From Aedes albopictus (Eukaryota; Arthropoda; Insecta; Diptera; Culicidae): a DNA stretch of 64,000 nt. Position numbers and translations under genes: made by a program. This document shows, in pieces, positions 22,400 to 32,719 of this stretch. The stretch covers positions 48,333,464 to 48,397,463 of the forward strand of contig NC_085138.1 in NCBI RefSeq assembly GCF_035046485.1, given 5' to 3'. Under the pieces are notes generated by a model. That model was given only the letters and a program-made list of their open reading frames with translations, ran no database searches and had not been told where the DNA came from. Positions within the stretch are counted from its first letter, which is position 1. Every line of letters begins with the position of its first letter.

Positions 22400-23765
22400 C
22401 AGGGGATAGACAAAATTATCGGGACAGGTACAATTTCCACTTTTTAAAAAGGTATCAAATATTCTCAAATTTTCACTGTTAAATGATCAACTATTTGTGT
22501 ATCAAATTTGGAAATGATCGGGCTATTCTGCACGAAGTAATAAAGATTATAGAAATAGGTATTATTATCCGATAGTCAAATTTGAGCTGTTCTATCTCCG
22601 GATTCAATGAACCGAATACATTGAAATTTTGACCATTTATGACTTATGTAATGAGCTGTGAAAAACGTTTGACTTAACTTGAAATTTCTAATACGGAAGA
22701 AAATTATAACGATTAGACTATATTTCTCATAAAACACCAAATTATCCAAAATTTCAACATTGTTTCAAAATTCAAGATGCAAATTATAGTTGAATTAAAT
22801 ACCCTCTAATTGACTTATACATATATACATTAGCCTGGTACACGGTTTGTATGGGAAAATACAAAAAATGGAAAAACTCCAACTCCTGTATACTTTTTGA
22901 GTTCCATTTTGGTCCCATATCAACCATGCAAAATTTCAGATCGATCGAAGAAACTATATTTTAGCGCCCGCCATTCTCAGTTTTTCATACGATTTACTAT
23001 GGGGAAAATCTACTTCTTCAAAGAAAAATCGCTTGAGGTCACCCATTGATTCCTAAAAATAAGTCGTTGAATGATTTCTGTAGATAACTTCACGAGGAAC
23101 CAAACCTCCGAAGACCGCAAAGCGATGCGACAGTCGTGAAAAAAGTTATTAAGCCTTACCCAATTGATAAAATGACGAGATTTTATTGTTTATTGTTATT
23201 CCTTACATGTTAAACAGCGTTGGCATGCCATTTGGTTTTCAGTTAATAACTTTTTCGACATGCCTTAGATCGCTTTGCAGTCTTCGGAGGGTTTGTTCCT
23301 CGTAAAATTTCCAACAGAAATCATTCATCGATATATTTTTAAGAGTTAAGGGGCAACCTGTGGCGATTTTTCTTTGAAAAAGTGATTTTCCCCATAGTAA
23401 ATCGTATGTAAACTTAAAACGGCTGGCGCTAAAATATAGTTTCTCCGATCGAGCTGAAATTTTGCACAGTTGATATGGGGCCAAAATGGAACTCAAAAAG
23501 TGTACAGGAGTAAAATGTTTTTTTGTGTCCCACGCTAATATACATATGTTTTATTGGAACATAACAACATGACCGGTAAAAAATTGAAAACAGTAATGAG
23601 ATGTATATTGAAAATAGAACAATTTTAAAAAAATCATAAAATAAATGAAATCGCTATAATTTTTTCTCTTGTTGGTAATTTCAAGTTAGGTCAAACGTTT
23701 TTAGGAGTCCATTATTCAAATCATAAAGGGTCAAAAATTTCAGGATAATTATGTCTTTTTCTATG
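22400..23765. mobile_element. Fold-back element with CAGGGGATAGACAAAAT end
   Basis: The left terminus CAGGGGATAGACAAAAT begins a long arm (to about 22820). A partial opposite arm at about 23550-23765 shares TTTCAAGTTAGGTCAAACG in inverse orientation. The arms are separated by a younger insertion (22831-23537), and the right end is cut by the MITE at 23775. Related copies lie at 26905-27074 and 31105-31947. Confidence 0.75.
22831..23537. mobile_element. Fold-back MITE with 8-bp target duplication
   Basis: Termini TAGCCTGGTACAC and GTGTCCCACGCTA are inverted repeats, flanked by a perfect 8-bp direct repeat ATATACAT (22823-22830 and 23538-23545). Long inner arms continue the mirror (TTTTTGAGTTCCATTTTGG versus CCAAAATGGAACTCAAAAA). 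An 8-bp duplication is typical of hAT-type insertion. No transposase. Confidence 0.88.
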
Positions 23766-23774
23766 TAGAATCTT

Positions 23775-24204
23775 CCCGACTAGAAAAATATATCAAGTTT
23801 ATAACACATTGTGTTATGATGATATGAAATTTTTCTATAACTTTTTTTGTTATAAGCTAGATGCAGGATGATGTAAAAATAACTAAAACTGAAACAAAAA
23901 GTACACTGGTCTAATCAAAATGATAACTTATTTTGTTATGATCAGAACAAAATTATAACACAATATGATTTAAATTTTAGCTTCAAGAAAACTAGTTTCT
24001 GTCATATTTTGATACAATTCTATAAAATGAAGTTCTTGTTGTCAAAGAACCAGAACTTAATTATTTCACAATGAGTTATTGAACAATATTTATAACATAA
24101 TATGATACAATTGAGCTATAATAATGATGTCAAACATGATTATATCACAATGAGTTATACATATCATGGTTTGTTATAATTATGTTATATTTTTTCTAGT
24201 CGGG
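23775..24204. mobile_element. CGACTAG-end MITE, 430-bp copy
   Basis: CCCGACTAGAAAA at the left and TTTTCTAGTCGGG at the right form terminal inverted repeats. The interior is closely similar to 30027-30479 and has no open frame. Confidence 0.88.
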
Positions 24205-24589
24205 GTTCTTTTCCATGCGTGCTCACTTCTAACAGAAAAATACAAAAATAAGAAACGAAACCAACAGTGTTTCAATCCTTTGTTTTACGTTGGATGAAAA
24301 TGGGAGCCATATGCTTAATAAGGGAACCAATACCCTATATGTGATACATTACATTAGCTTTGGGTAAATCTGGCTGAGACATCGATTTCTGGGAATCGAA
24401 TGGAATCGGATCAGCAGAATCGATTCACCGATTTGATCGGATGCTTTGAATCAACGTTTTCACATCGATTCGATATTATAAAATATTATAAAACTATAAA
24501 CGATGGATTGTCTCAGAATCCCGAGAAGCTTTCCTTTGGGATCCTCCCAAAAATTTTAAAATTCTGTAGAAGAATTATCTCAGAATTCT
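24205..24589. other. No recognisable gene
   Basis: AT-rich intronic sequence; one 63-codon frame without domain. Confidence 0.4.
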
Positions 24590-25130
24590 AAGATGAACTC
24601 TCCCAGAATCCTGTGAGGAATTCCAAGAGCGTTTCTTCCACATTCTTCTAGAATACTGAGAGAGATTCTCACAAAATATTTTCGGAATTCTAAGATGAAT
24701 TCCCCAAGAATCTTAAAAGATATGACCCAGAATCCTGAAAAGGGTAGCTAAAACCCTTGAAAGGATTACTCCACAATCCTGAGAAAGGTTCCCTCAAAAT
24801 ACTGGACGCATCTTGAGAAGGATTCTCTGGATTTCTGAGAGGTATTCCCACATAAAACAGAAAAATTCCCGCATACCTGAAACCCATTCCCCCAGAATAT
24901 TTGAAACGGCTCCCCCAAACTTCTGAAAGGGTTCGTCCCAGAACTCTGAGAGTGATTCCTCTAGAATACTTTAAATTATTACACCAGAATCTCAAGAGAA
25001 TCTTCCCATAATCTGGTCTGGGATTTTCCATGATTACTAAGAGGGACTCCCCCTGAATCCTGGAAGGGATTTCTGGGAGCAACTGCTCTGGAATACAGAA
25101 ACAGAATTCTACTGCACACTTAGAAATTCT
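24590..25130. repeat. Second degenerate repeat type (CCCAGAATCCTGAGA)
   Basis: Irregular reiteration of CCCAGAATCCTGAGAAGGAT-like units, distinct from the CCTCCAGG family. A smaller block of the same type lies at 25555-25735. The 154-codon - strand frame is its translation. Confidence 0.75.
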
Positions 25131-25312
25131 GAAATTTGCACGAAACGGAATCACTAAAGAACGTAAACGTTTTCAAGATTGAATCATAAATTGGACTGAA
25201 TTTTACGCGCATCATGTAAATGCTGATTGGTTGCGTTAGATGCCAACAAATTCGTTTCACCAGAAACGTAGAATCAGTATCACGTTCATTAGCCACCTTT
25301 TAACTCGTTGAA

Positions 25313-25378
25313 ATAGCCGAGAGGTAAGAGATGTGGCTCACGATCAGCAGATCCGGTGTTCGAATCCCATGCATGGCA
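25313..25378 (+). mobile_element. tRNA-like SINE head
   Basis: An A-box-like TAGCCGAGAGG (25314-25324) and B-box-like GTTCGAATCCC (25358-25368) are correctly ordered, but no cloverleaf stems form. The following sequence matches no SINE body seen elsewhere in the window. Confidence 0.5.
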
Positions 25379-26111
25379 TAATTTTGCTTTTCTATTTTTA
25401 TCTGTAAAATCGGTTCTAGCGATTGCTAGACGCTAAGAAAAATTAAGTTTTATTGTGGAGTGTCTTGAAAGACGTAAATTTACATGTTTAAACCTCTAAA
25501 GTTGTGTTTTTGAAGATGCTCGTATATGTCAGGTTCAGGACACTTAAAATTACATGATATTTTCTAGGTGTGTGGGATTCTCGTAGAACGCTGAGAAGGA
25601 TTTCTTCCGAACCCTAAGAGGAATCACAAAATCTATGCGAGGGATTCTCCAAAATCCAAATTTCTCTAGAGAAATCATCAATAATTCTAATGGAAAGCAC
25701 CCTAGAATCTTGAAAAATATAGCCAGAGAATCCCAAGTTCCCAATTTTGTAGAAGACTCAAGAAATGAAAAAAAAAAAAATCCCGTCGTAAAGTTATGAT
25801 GAAATGTATGATTTCTAAGGGTCATGCACATGTATGTCGCAATATGTCTCGTAAAGTATGAGGTTTAGCATTATGATGTCTTTGACAAAGATGTTCAATA
25901 TTGCATTTTGCACAACTTTGACAAAGACATCAAACGTTTCTCTGCATTAAAAAAAATTGTTTTATCTCACTTATGGGTGGACTGATCATCCAGCTCTTCA
26001 TGTCAAAATATGCGCTTTGTCTTATGTAGAAACTTCTCCGAAGAAACTATATAGCAAAAATCAACGGTTGAAAAGTTATTAAAAAAGCGCACGAGTTCGG
26101 CAAAGTAAAAC
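25379..26111. other. Intronic stretch with a short degenerate repeat block
   Basis: Holds the 25555-25735 block of the CCCAGAATCCTGAGA type and otherwise unassigned AT-rich sequence. The tandem phrase CTTTGACAAAGA.GT occurs twice near 25882-25930. Confidence 0.5.
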
Positions 26112-26904
26112 ACTGTGCACTCTTCTAATCAAGATAAAAACCAGTTTTGTTATAATCAGATCAACATTTTTACAAAATGTGATAATAATGTTAGCTTCAA
26201 GATTACTCGTTTCTATCAAAATGTGATATAATTTTGTAACACTATTATCCAAATGTTAAAGAATCAAAACTAAATTATATTACAATGAGTTATCAAACAA
26301 CATTTGTAACATGATGTGATATAATTGAGTTATAGTATTTCAAAATCACCAAGGATGTTGAACATGATTATATCACAAAGTGCTATAAATATCATGTGTT
26401 GGGGCAGGTTCGAGATTTCGGGTGGAATTCCACAGGTTGATAATCGGATTTTGGCTGTAGAGTAGCTTTATGCTGTGCGGGTGGTGGTGGTATAGGATTT
26501 TGAGTGACATTGCGTTCCACAAAGCTCACGTTGTTTCGGCTAACTGCCACTAGGAGAACTTCTTCTTCGAAATGGAAACTTCTGGCACTCTAGCAATAAC
26601 TTTATTCACTTGGAACTTAGATTTTGGCACAATTTAAGGAGTAGTTTATTTCTTGCGAGTTCAACTTAGACTAATTTTATTTTATAATTTATGATCTAAT
26701 GAAACCTAACTGCCTACTACTTACAGCATTTTAATTTCATGCTGTTTATTCCTAGCACTACTACCACCATCTAGCACTCTCTTGCAGTACTAGAGCAAGG
26801 TGGGTTCGGCGCGAGCCTATAGAAATATATTGGGAACTAGTTGGGAACAAACATCATGGTTTGTTTTAATTATGTTATATTTTTGTTATAATTTGCTAGT
26901 CGGG
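26112..26904. mobile_element. CGACTAG-end MITE, left-truncated, split by solo LTR
   Basis: The interior from about 26117 matches the copies at 23775 and 30027. The right terminus GCTAGTCGGG is present at 26895-26904; the left terminus is missing. The unit is interrupted at 26397-26853. Confidence 0.8.
26397..26853. mobile_element. Solo LTR, 457 bp
   Basis: A segment starting TGTTGGGGCAGG and ending GGGAACAAACA sits in the MITE, flanked by a perfect 5-bp direct repeat TCATG (26392-26396 and 26854-26858). Removing it restores the MITE sequence seen in the other copies. TG..CA ends with 5-bp duplication and no coding content fit a solo LTR, most likely BEL/Pao by duplication length. The orientation is not certain. 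Confidence 0.8.
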
Positions 26905-27074
26905 TTTATAATTACGTGCAGAATAGCTCGATCTTTTCCAAATTTTGACCACTGATACACAACTGATCAAATTACAGTGTAAATTTGAAATTATTTGATG
27001 CACTTTTCGAAAAGTTAGAGCTAGTTGAATATTTTTTGCATTTTGCCTGTCCCGATCATTTTGTCTATCCCCTG
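26905..27074. mobile_element. Fold-back element fragment (CCCCTG end)
   Basis: The terminal 170 bp of the family seen at 22400 and 31105, ending TTTTGTCTATCCCCTG. Confidence 0.75.
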
Positions 27075-27181
27075 TATTAGAATTAGAAAAGAATACATTG
27101 AGGCGCTGTACAAAGTGTAAGTATAGCTTCCAATTGGAATCGCTCACTCAGTGATTGAAGAATAAAAAAAAACCCTGATCA

Positions 27182-28095
27182 TAGGGTAATTCATGTATTT
27201 TGGACAGGCTGAGGACAACGTTAGAAAAATCGTCCCCTAGCTTCCTTAGAAAGGAATTGATTATTTTGCAAAGTTACTATTACGCTTATAATATGATTGT
27301 ATTTTGCGTTCCTGGTGATAAAAAGCTTAACGAACGCATTTTAATCTGAGAAAATCACAATTTCCAATCTCCTGTTAGAGTTGCATTTTGGACACCGAAA
27401 ATATGTTTTGGACACCCTCAGGTATATATAATTTGGACAGGGCAATTATCTCCATGTTACGCCATGAATACTGCTAAATCATGAAAGTAGCATAAATTAA
27501 CAAATATTTTCTTGTGAATAATCAAATTTCTCCGCTTAACAGGCATCTATTTTGATAACTATTGCAGTTTTTGTTAAAATCGAGAAAATATCGCCAGAAC
27601 CACATAATACGCCTCCAAGTATGCAATCGCACAGCATCCCCATGTAGACCGTCAGATGACCAACATATATTTACAGTAGAAAACTTGTAATGTATTTTGG
27701 ACACCACTTATTTTAGGCGTTCTAGATGAATGTTAAGAGATTGGCTGCCTAATGCTTCTTTATTGAACAGTTTTCATTGCAATAAGGCTTCTAAATTTCT
27801 TACAATTATTAATTCAATGATTTTGAGGTGAATATTGTATGTGACTGTGAAGTGTATGTCGTCTTGCATACCTGTGCATTTGAGGGGTTTTAGTGAAACA
27901 TTTTACATTTTCGATAATTTTGAAGAAAATTCTTAATTGTTAAGCGTATTTTCAACGTAAGTCATCAGAATAGGGTCTGTTTGATCCAATAATCGATATT
28001 AAGAAGCATCAACTTTTATTAGCTCTCCGGAACAAGACATACATCGCAGTGCATGTCCAAATTATATACATGTCCAAATTATATTTTTTACCCTA
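27182..28095. mobile_element. MITE-like element, TAGGGTAA ends, TTTTGGACA motifs
   Basis: TAGGGTAATTCATGTATTTTGG at the left is mirrored at the right by CCAAATTATATTTTTTACCC followed by TA. Several ATTTTGGACA motifs recur inside. The ends fit a TA duplication. No transposase frame. Confidence 0.6.
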
Positions 28096-28623
28096 GTATC
28101 CAACGATTGTGAAATAATAATTGAAAAACAAAAAAAAAACTAGAACTAATTCAAAGATCTTTTTTAAAATTTCATTTTTGTATTTTTATTTTGCCCTTTA
28201 TTTTGCTGACGTGATGAAATAGATACGTTAAAATTTCCACAAACATCTCACTTGCTGTATAGTTTCTACTTACTCATACTTTCAAAGACCGAATTCGTGG
28301 AAAAGTACTCGCCCTGTTGGCTTTAATACCACAACTAAGGTTTCCCGTCGGATTTGAAGTTCAATTCCCTCTTGGACATCCATTAGCTAACATTTCTTTC
28401 AACCCCTTTTCGGGCTTCTTATCCGGCGGTTTCTCAACATTCCTGCCAGATCAGATAAACGATTTCAAATTAATTTACGTCAAACTAAGACTACCCTCCG
28501 CCATTCAGACATTCTTTCTTCGTCCTTGCCAAGCGAGGGCCCAGAAAACCCGATGATGCTAATTCTGTGATAACCGTCATTTCTCATTCGGGTTCTTGTC
28601 TTGTCTTCCCTCTCTTCTTCTAG
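28096..28623. other. Intron immediately upstream of the host exon
   Basis: Unique sequence whose last 30 bases are a pyrimidine tract (CTTCCCTCTCTTCTTCTAG) forming the acceptor. A 79-codon frame at 28317-28556 has no support. Confidence 0.6.
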
Positions 28624-28756
28624 GAAACGTCCACAACCAACGCTGGTGCAACCATCGGGAACGACGACCAGACTTTAAGCATAGCGCCGACCCACTGACT
28701 GGCTAGGAGCCCTACAGGAAAGTGGTAGCGAGGAGTGGTGTGAGTGAGAAAGAGCC
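28624..28756 (+). other. 5' UTR part of host exon
   Basis: Begins directly after the acceptor TTCTTCTAG and runs to the ATG. An in-frame TGA lies four codons upstream of the ATG, so no upstream coding sequence can join in that frame. The acceptor implies at least one upstream non-coding exon, which is not identified with certainty. Confidence 0.7.
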
Positions 28757-28885
28757 ATGACATCGCCCCTGCCACTGCTGCGCTCGTTCTCGACCGAAAA
28801 CCAGAACCGAGACTGGTGCAAGCGATTCTCGCTGCGAGTCAACCGGAAGGCCGCCAACAACGCCACCACCGCCGATGGAAAGCTG
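28757..28885 (+). CDS. Host gene, first coding exon, unknown protein
   Basis: Forty-three codons from the first in-frame ATG (context AGAGCCATGA) to a strong donor, GTAAGTGAG at 28886. The peptide starts MTSPLPLLRSFSTENQNRDW and is basic and hydrophilic (RFSLRVNRK), with no signal peptide or membrane segment. The exon ends in phase 0, matching the phase-0 acceptor of the exon at 49454, so the two probably belong to one transcript. Codon use is G/C-rich at third positions, unlike the AT-rich transposon frames nearby. RSFS and RFSLR could be phosphorylation-type motifs (inference). I do not recognise the protein. The exon is flanked by ordinary intron. Confidence 0.8.
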
Positions 28886-29019
28886 GTAAGTGAGTTACCA
28901 CCACCGCACATATTACTCGGAAGCGCCGGGTTCCGGGTACCGTCGATATGGCTTGTGTGTACTAGGGAATGCAACGTTATGTTGCTAGGTACCGTGGAAC
29001 GGGGTGGCTGCATACGATG
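28886..29019 (+). other. Start of the 20.6-kb intron
   Basis: Donor GTAAGT followed by unique sequence; the intron is inferred to run to the acceptor at 49453. Confidence 0.7.
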
Positions 29020-29335
29020 AACCTAAAATGAAGAAATGAAATGAAGTGAAATGACAAAACAGATAAGATAATGCGTGAAATAAGATTATTTCACTTCTGA
29101 AATGAAAAAAAAATAGTATAAATACGGTAATAAATAAGAAACTGAATAAAAAAATAATAAAATAAAAAAGGACTAAATAAGAAACGAAATAAGAAATGCA
29201 ATTATACATGAAAAAGAAAGGAATCAAATAAGAAATGACATAAGGGAGGAAACAAGAAATGTAATAAGACATGAAATAGAATATAAAATGATAATGAAAT
29301 GAAATTAGAAACGAAACAAAAGATGAAATATGTGT
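29020..29335. repeat. Degenerate AAATGAAATAAGA simple repeat
   Basis: A purine-rich stretch made of irregular AAATGAAAT, AATAAGAAA and similar short units. Confidence 0.8.
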
Positions 29336-30026
29336 TTTATTTTAAATATGATAGAAAATTTATTTGCTTGAGTAATATGGAACGAACAAATATCCATCTT
29401 TGAGATGAACTTTAAGTTCGAAAACTATTTACGAAAAAATAAACCTGTTGGCCTAAAATTTTAATACAAAAGGAAATAAAAAAAGTAGAAATCAATGTCA
29501 CCCCCTCTTTTGGTGCCCTATTGGTTGCTAGATGCTCTACTCTGCACCAGTGCAAGGTAAAAGCAGCATATTACCCATGTGCCTGTGCATGGATGATGGT
29601 GTGAATTGCATTTTCGCTTTCGGTGAAAAGCGTTCGGCCTTGCACGTTGCCGTTCTCGCTTTTATGTGGCTTATTTGGTTGGTTGGTTAGTTGGCTGGTG
29701 CGAATTTAAGTTCTGGGTTCAAATTTATTGGGGTTGTTTATTGGGCCGTCCGGCTGATCTGCTGGAGCTTCGTGTATCATGTCAGCCAGTCAGCCAGCCA
29801 GCTAGGTAACGAATGAATTTCCTGTGAAGCTGATGGTAGGAAATTTAATGCAATTTGATAATTATCGTGTTGTGGCAATTATTACCTTGCAACTATGTAT
29901 ACAGTCTTTCCATAGAAAACCGATACAGTGAACTTGAAATTGTCATGATATTTGGTGGTTTAATAATTATTGTTCGTCGAAAGTTATAACACCTGTAATT
30001 TTTGTTTCATCACGTTGGAAAGAGGT
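29336..30026. other. Unique intronic stretch
   Basis: No repeats or genes recognised apart from short TTGG runs near 29680. Confidence 0.4.
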
Positions 30027-30479
30027 CCCGACTAGAAAAATATATCAAGTTTATAACACATTGTGTTATGATGTTATGAAATTTTTCCATAACTCATTAT
30101 GTTATAAACTAGATGCAGGATGATGTTAAAATAACTAAAATCGTAACAAAAAGTACACCGGTCTAATCAAAATAATAACCTATTATGTTATAATCAGATC
30201 AAAATTCTAACACAATATAATATAAATTTTAGCTTCATGAAAACTAGTTTCTATCATATTTTGATACAATTGTGTAAAATGATGTTCTGAATGTCAAGGA
30301 ATCAAAACTAAATTATTTCACAATGAGTTATTGAACAACGTTTATAACACAATATGATACAATTGAGTTATAATATTTTTAAACACCAAAGATGTTAAAC
30401 ATGATTATATCACAATGAGTTATACATATCATGGTTTGTTATAATTATGTTATATTTTTGTTAGAATCTTCTAGTCGGG
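30027..30479. mobile_element. CGACTAG-end MITE, 453-bp copy
   Basis: CCCGACTAGAAAA to CTTCTAGTCGGG, closely similar in full to 23775-24204. It is the most complete copy in the window. Confidence 0.88.
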
Positions 30480-30489
30480 GTAGGACTTG

Positions 30490-31100
30490 GAATTGAGAAT
30501 TTTTTTATCTATTAATTCATCCGGAAATTCTGGTTGAAATTCATCCAAAGTTTTTTACAGGTAAACTTTCATATTTCCTCTAAGAATACCTTAAGGAATG
30601 TCTTAGTTATTTCTTCAGAAATTTCTCTGGAGAGAGAGCTTCTTAAGAATTTTTTTTAGAGATTTCTCCAGCAACTGCTTTAATGACTCCTGGAGGGATT
30701 TACTTGGACAAGTTTTGAGGACTTCTTTCGAAAAATTTTCAAATATCCTTCAGGACTGAAAAATTTACTTTTAAACTTCTTTTAGGGGTTAGCCTAGGCA
30801 TTACTTAAGAAATGACTGCAGGGATTTCTGTCAACAAATCTCTTCAAAAATTGTACAAGAAATTCTTCTAAGAACGGCAAAAGGTTATTGCAACCACAAC
30901 AAATTGCAAATGCTCCATAGAAAACCAAAAAGCGCTCCATCAAGAATGAACATATGTTCCATGAAAATTTGCAATGCTACCCATAAATAATTGAAAACGT
31001 TCCATACTTTATAAAAAATGTACAGGTAAAACATAAAATTTTCTCATTAAAAGTGAAACTTTGCACCAATAAATAATACTGAAATGCTCCATAATAAAAT
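30490..31100. repeat. Degenerate repeat, block 5
   Basis: CCTCCAGG-type units up to about 30880, then an irregular AAATGCTCCATAAAA-like reiteration to about 31100. Confidence 0.65.
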
Positions 31101-31104
31101 AAAC

Positions 31105-31947
31105 TTTTTGAAAACTGCATCGAATATTCTCAAATTTTTACTGTAAGTGCATCAACTAGTTGTGTATCAGTGGTCCAAATTTGGAAAAGATCGGGTTATT
31201 CTCCACGAAGTTAAAAAGGTAAAATTATTTGAAAGTCAACTTTGAACTGTTATATCTCCGTATTCAATGAACTGATTTCAATGAATTTTTTACCAGTCAC
31301 GACTTATTTAATGAACTCCAAAAAAACGTTTGACTTCACTTGAAATTTTTAACAAGAGAAAAAGTTATAGCGATTTAATTTATTTCACGATTTTTAAGTA
31401 AATTGATCTATTTTTAATATGCATCCCATTACTTTCGCCATTTATTGTCGTCGGCTATGTTGTTACTTTCCTTCAAAACATATTTATAAATAAGTCATTT
31501 AGAGGGAATTTAAATGAACTATAATTTGCATCTTGAATTTTGAAACGATGTTGAAGTTTTGGATAATTTGGTGTTTTATTAGAAAAATGATCTAACCGTT
31601 ATAATTTTCTTTCATGTTAAGAATTTTAAGTTAAGTCAAAAGTTTTTCATTGCTCATTATGTAAGTCATAATTGGTCCAAATTTTATTTCATTCGGTTCA
31701 TTGAATCCGGAGATATAACAGCTCAAAGTAGGCTATCGGATACATATACCTTTTTCTTAGAATCTTTATAACTTTGTGCAAAACAGTCCGATCTTTTCCA
31801 AAATTTTACCACCAACACACAACTAAATGATCAACTTACTGTAAAAATTTGAGAATATTTGAGGCACTTTTCGAAAAGTTACCGCTACTTGAAAATTTTT
31901 TGAGAGGTGAAAATTTTGCCTGTCTCGATCATTTTGTCTATCCCCTG
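31105..31947. mobile_element. Long fold-back element, third copy
   Basis: The left arm (about 31130-31400) and right arm (about 31580-31870) are inverted copies, for example TCTCAAATTTTTACTGTAAG against TTACTGTAAAAATTTGAGA. The right end is TTTTGTCTATCCCCTG; the left terminal repeat is lost. The unpaired centre contains no transposase. Confidence 0.8.
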
Positions 31948-32365
31948 TACGTTGATCCTCCTCCAAATAGATATAGAAACCAATTTTGAAAATATTACTG
32001 CTTAAAAAAAATAACAATGTGGATATGCATCCAGTTTTAAAGTTGACATTATGTGGTTTTCTCAAAAACTCACCCAGAATTTTTTCTAAGGGTTTCTTCA
32101 GGAAATTCTGCAGAAGGTCTTTCAGGAATTTTCCCTGGAATTATTCCCTCAGAAACTTTTACTGACATTTTTCAATGAATCCCTCTAGGTATAGGTCTAG
32201 AGGTACCTAAAGGAGTTTTGCCAGGTATTTCCCAATTTCTTCCGCCAACAATTCCTTCGAAAAATTGGTTCAGTACTTTTTGTGCAAACATAAATTACTG
32301 CCGGAACCTCTGATGTAACCCCAGGAGATATTTCTAACAGAATGACAGAAGAAATTCCGAAAAAA

Positions 32366-32719
32366 ATCTTTGTAACGCAGCAATTTTTAAAATTATTTAA
32401 CTTTTTAAGATATCCTTTGTTGAAATTTCTGAAAAAAATGCATTAAGTACTGAATGGGCGATATTTCTGAAGGGATTCCTGGAAAAAAATCGGAAAGAAT
32501 TCGTGAAGAAAAGCCTGAAAGAATGCCTGAAGAAAAGAAAAATCTTTGTAACGCAGCAATTTTTAAAATTATTTAACTTTTTAAGATATCCTTTGTTGAA
32601 ATTTCTGAAAAAAAAATGCATTAAGTACTGAATGGGCGCTATTTCTGAAGGGATTCCTGGAAAAAAATCGGAAAGAATTCGTGAAGAAAAGCCTGAAAGA
32701 ATGCCTGAAGAAATTTTTG
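32366..32719. repeat. Tandem duplication of 176 bp
   Basis: The segment from ATCTTTGTAACGCAGCAATT at 32366 is repeated from 32542, with only an A-run length change and one substitution (GCGATA/GCGCTA) seen. More diverged relatives of the segment occur near 34003 and 48556. Confidence 0.92.

Noticed and set aside
28317..28556. 79-codon + strand frame upstream of the host exon
   Set aside because: Lies in the intron before a strong acceptor, with no start context or splice partner.
29020..29335. Hydrophobic 95-codon - strand frame (Phe/Tyr-rich)
   Set aside because: Translation of a degenerate AAATGAAATAAGA simple repeat.
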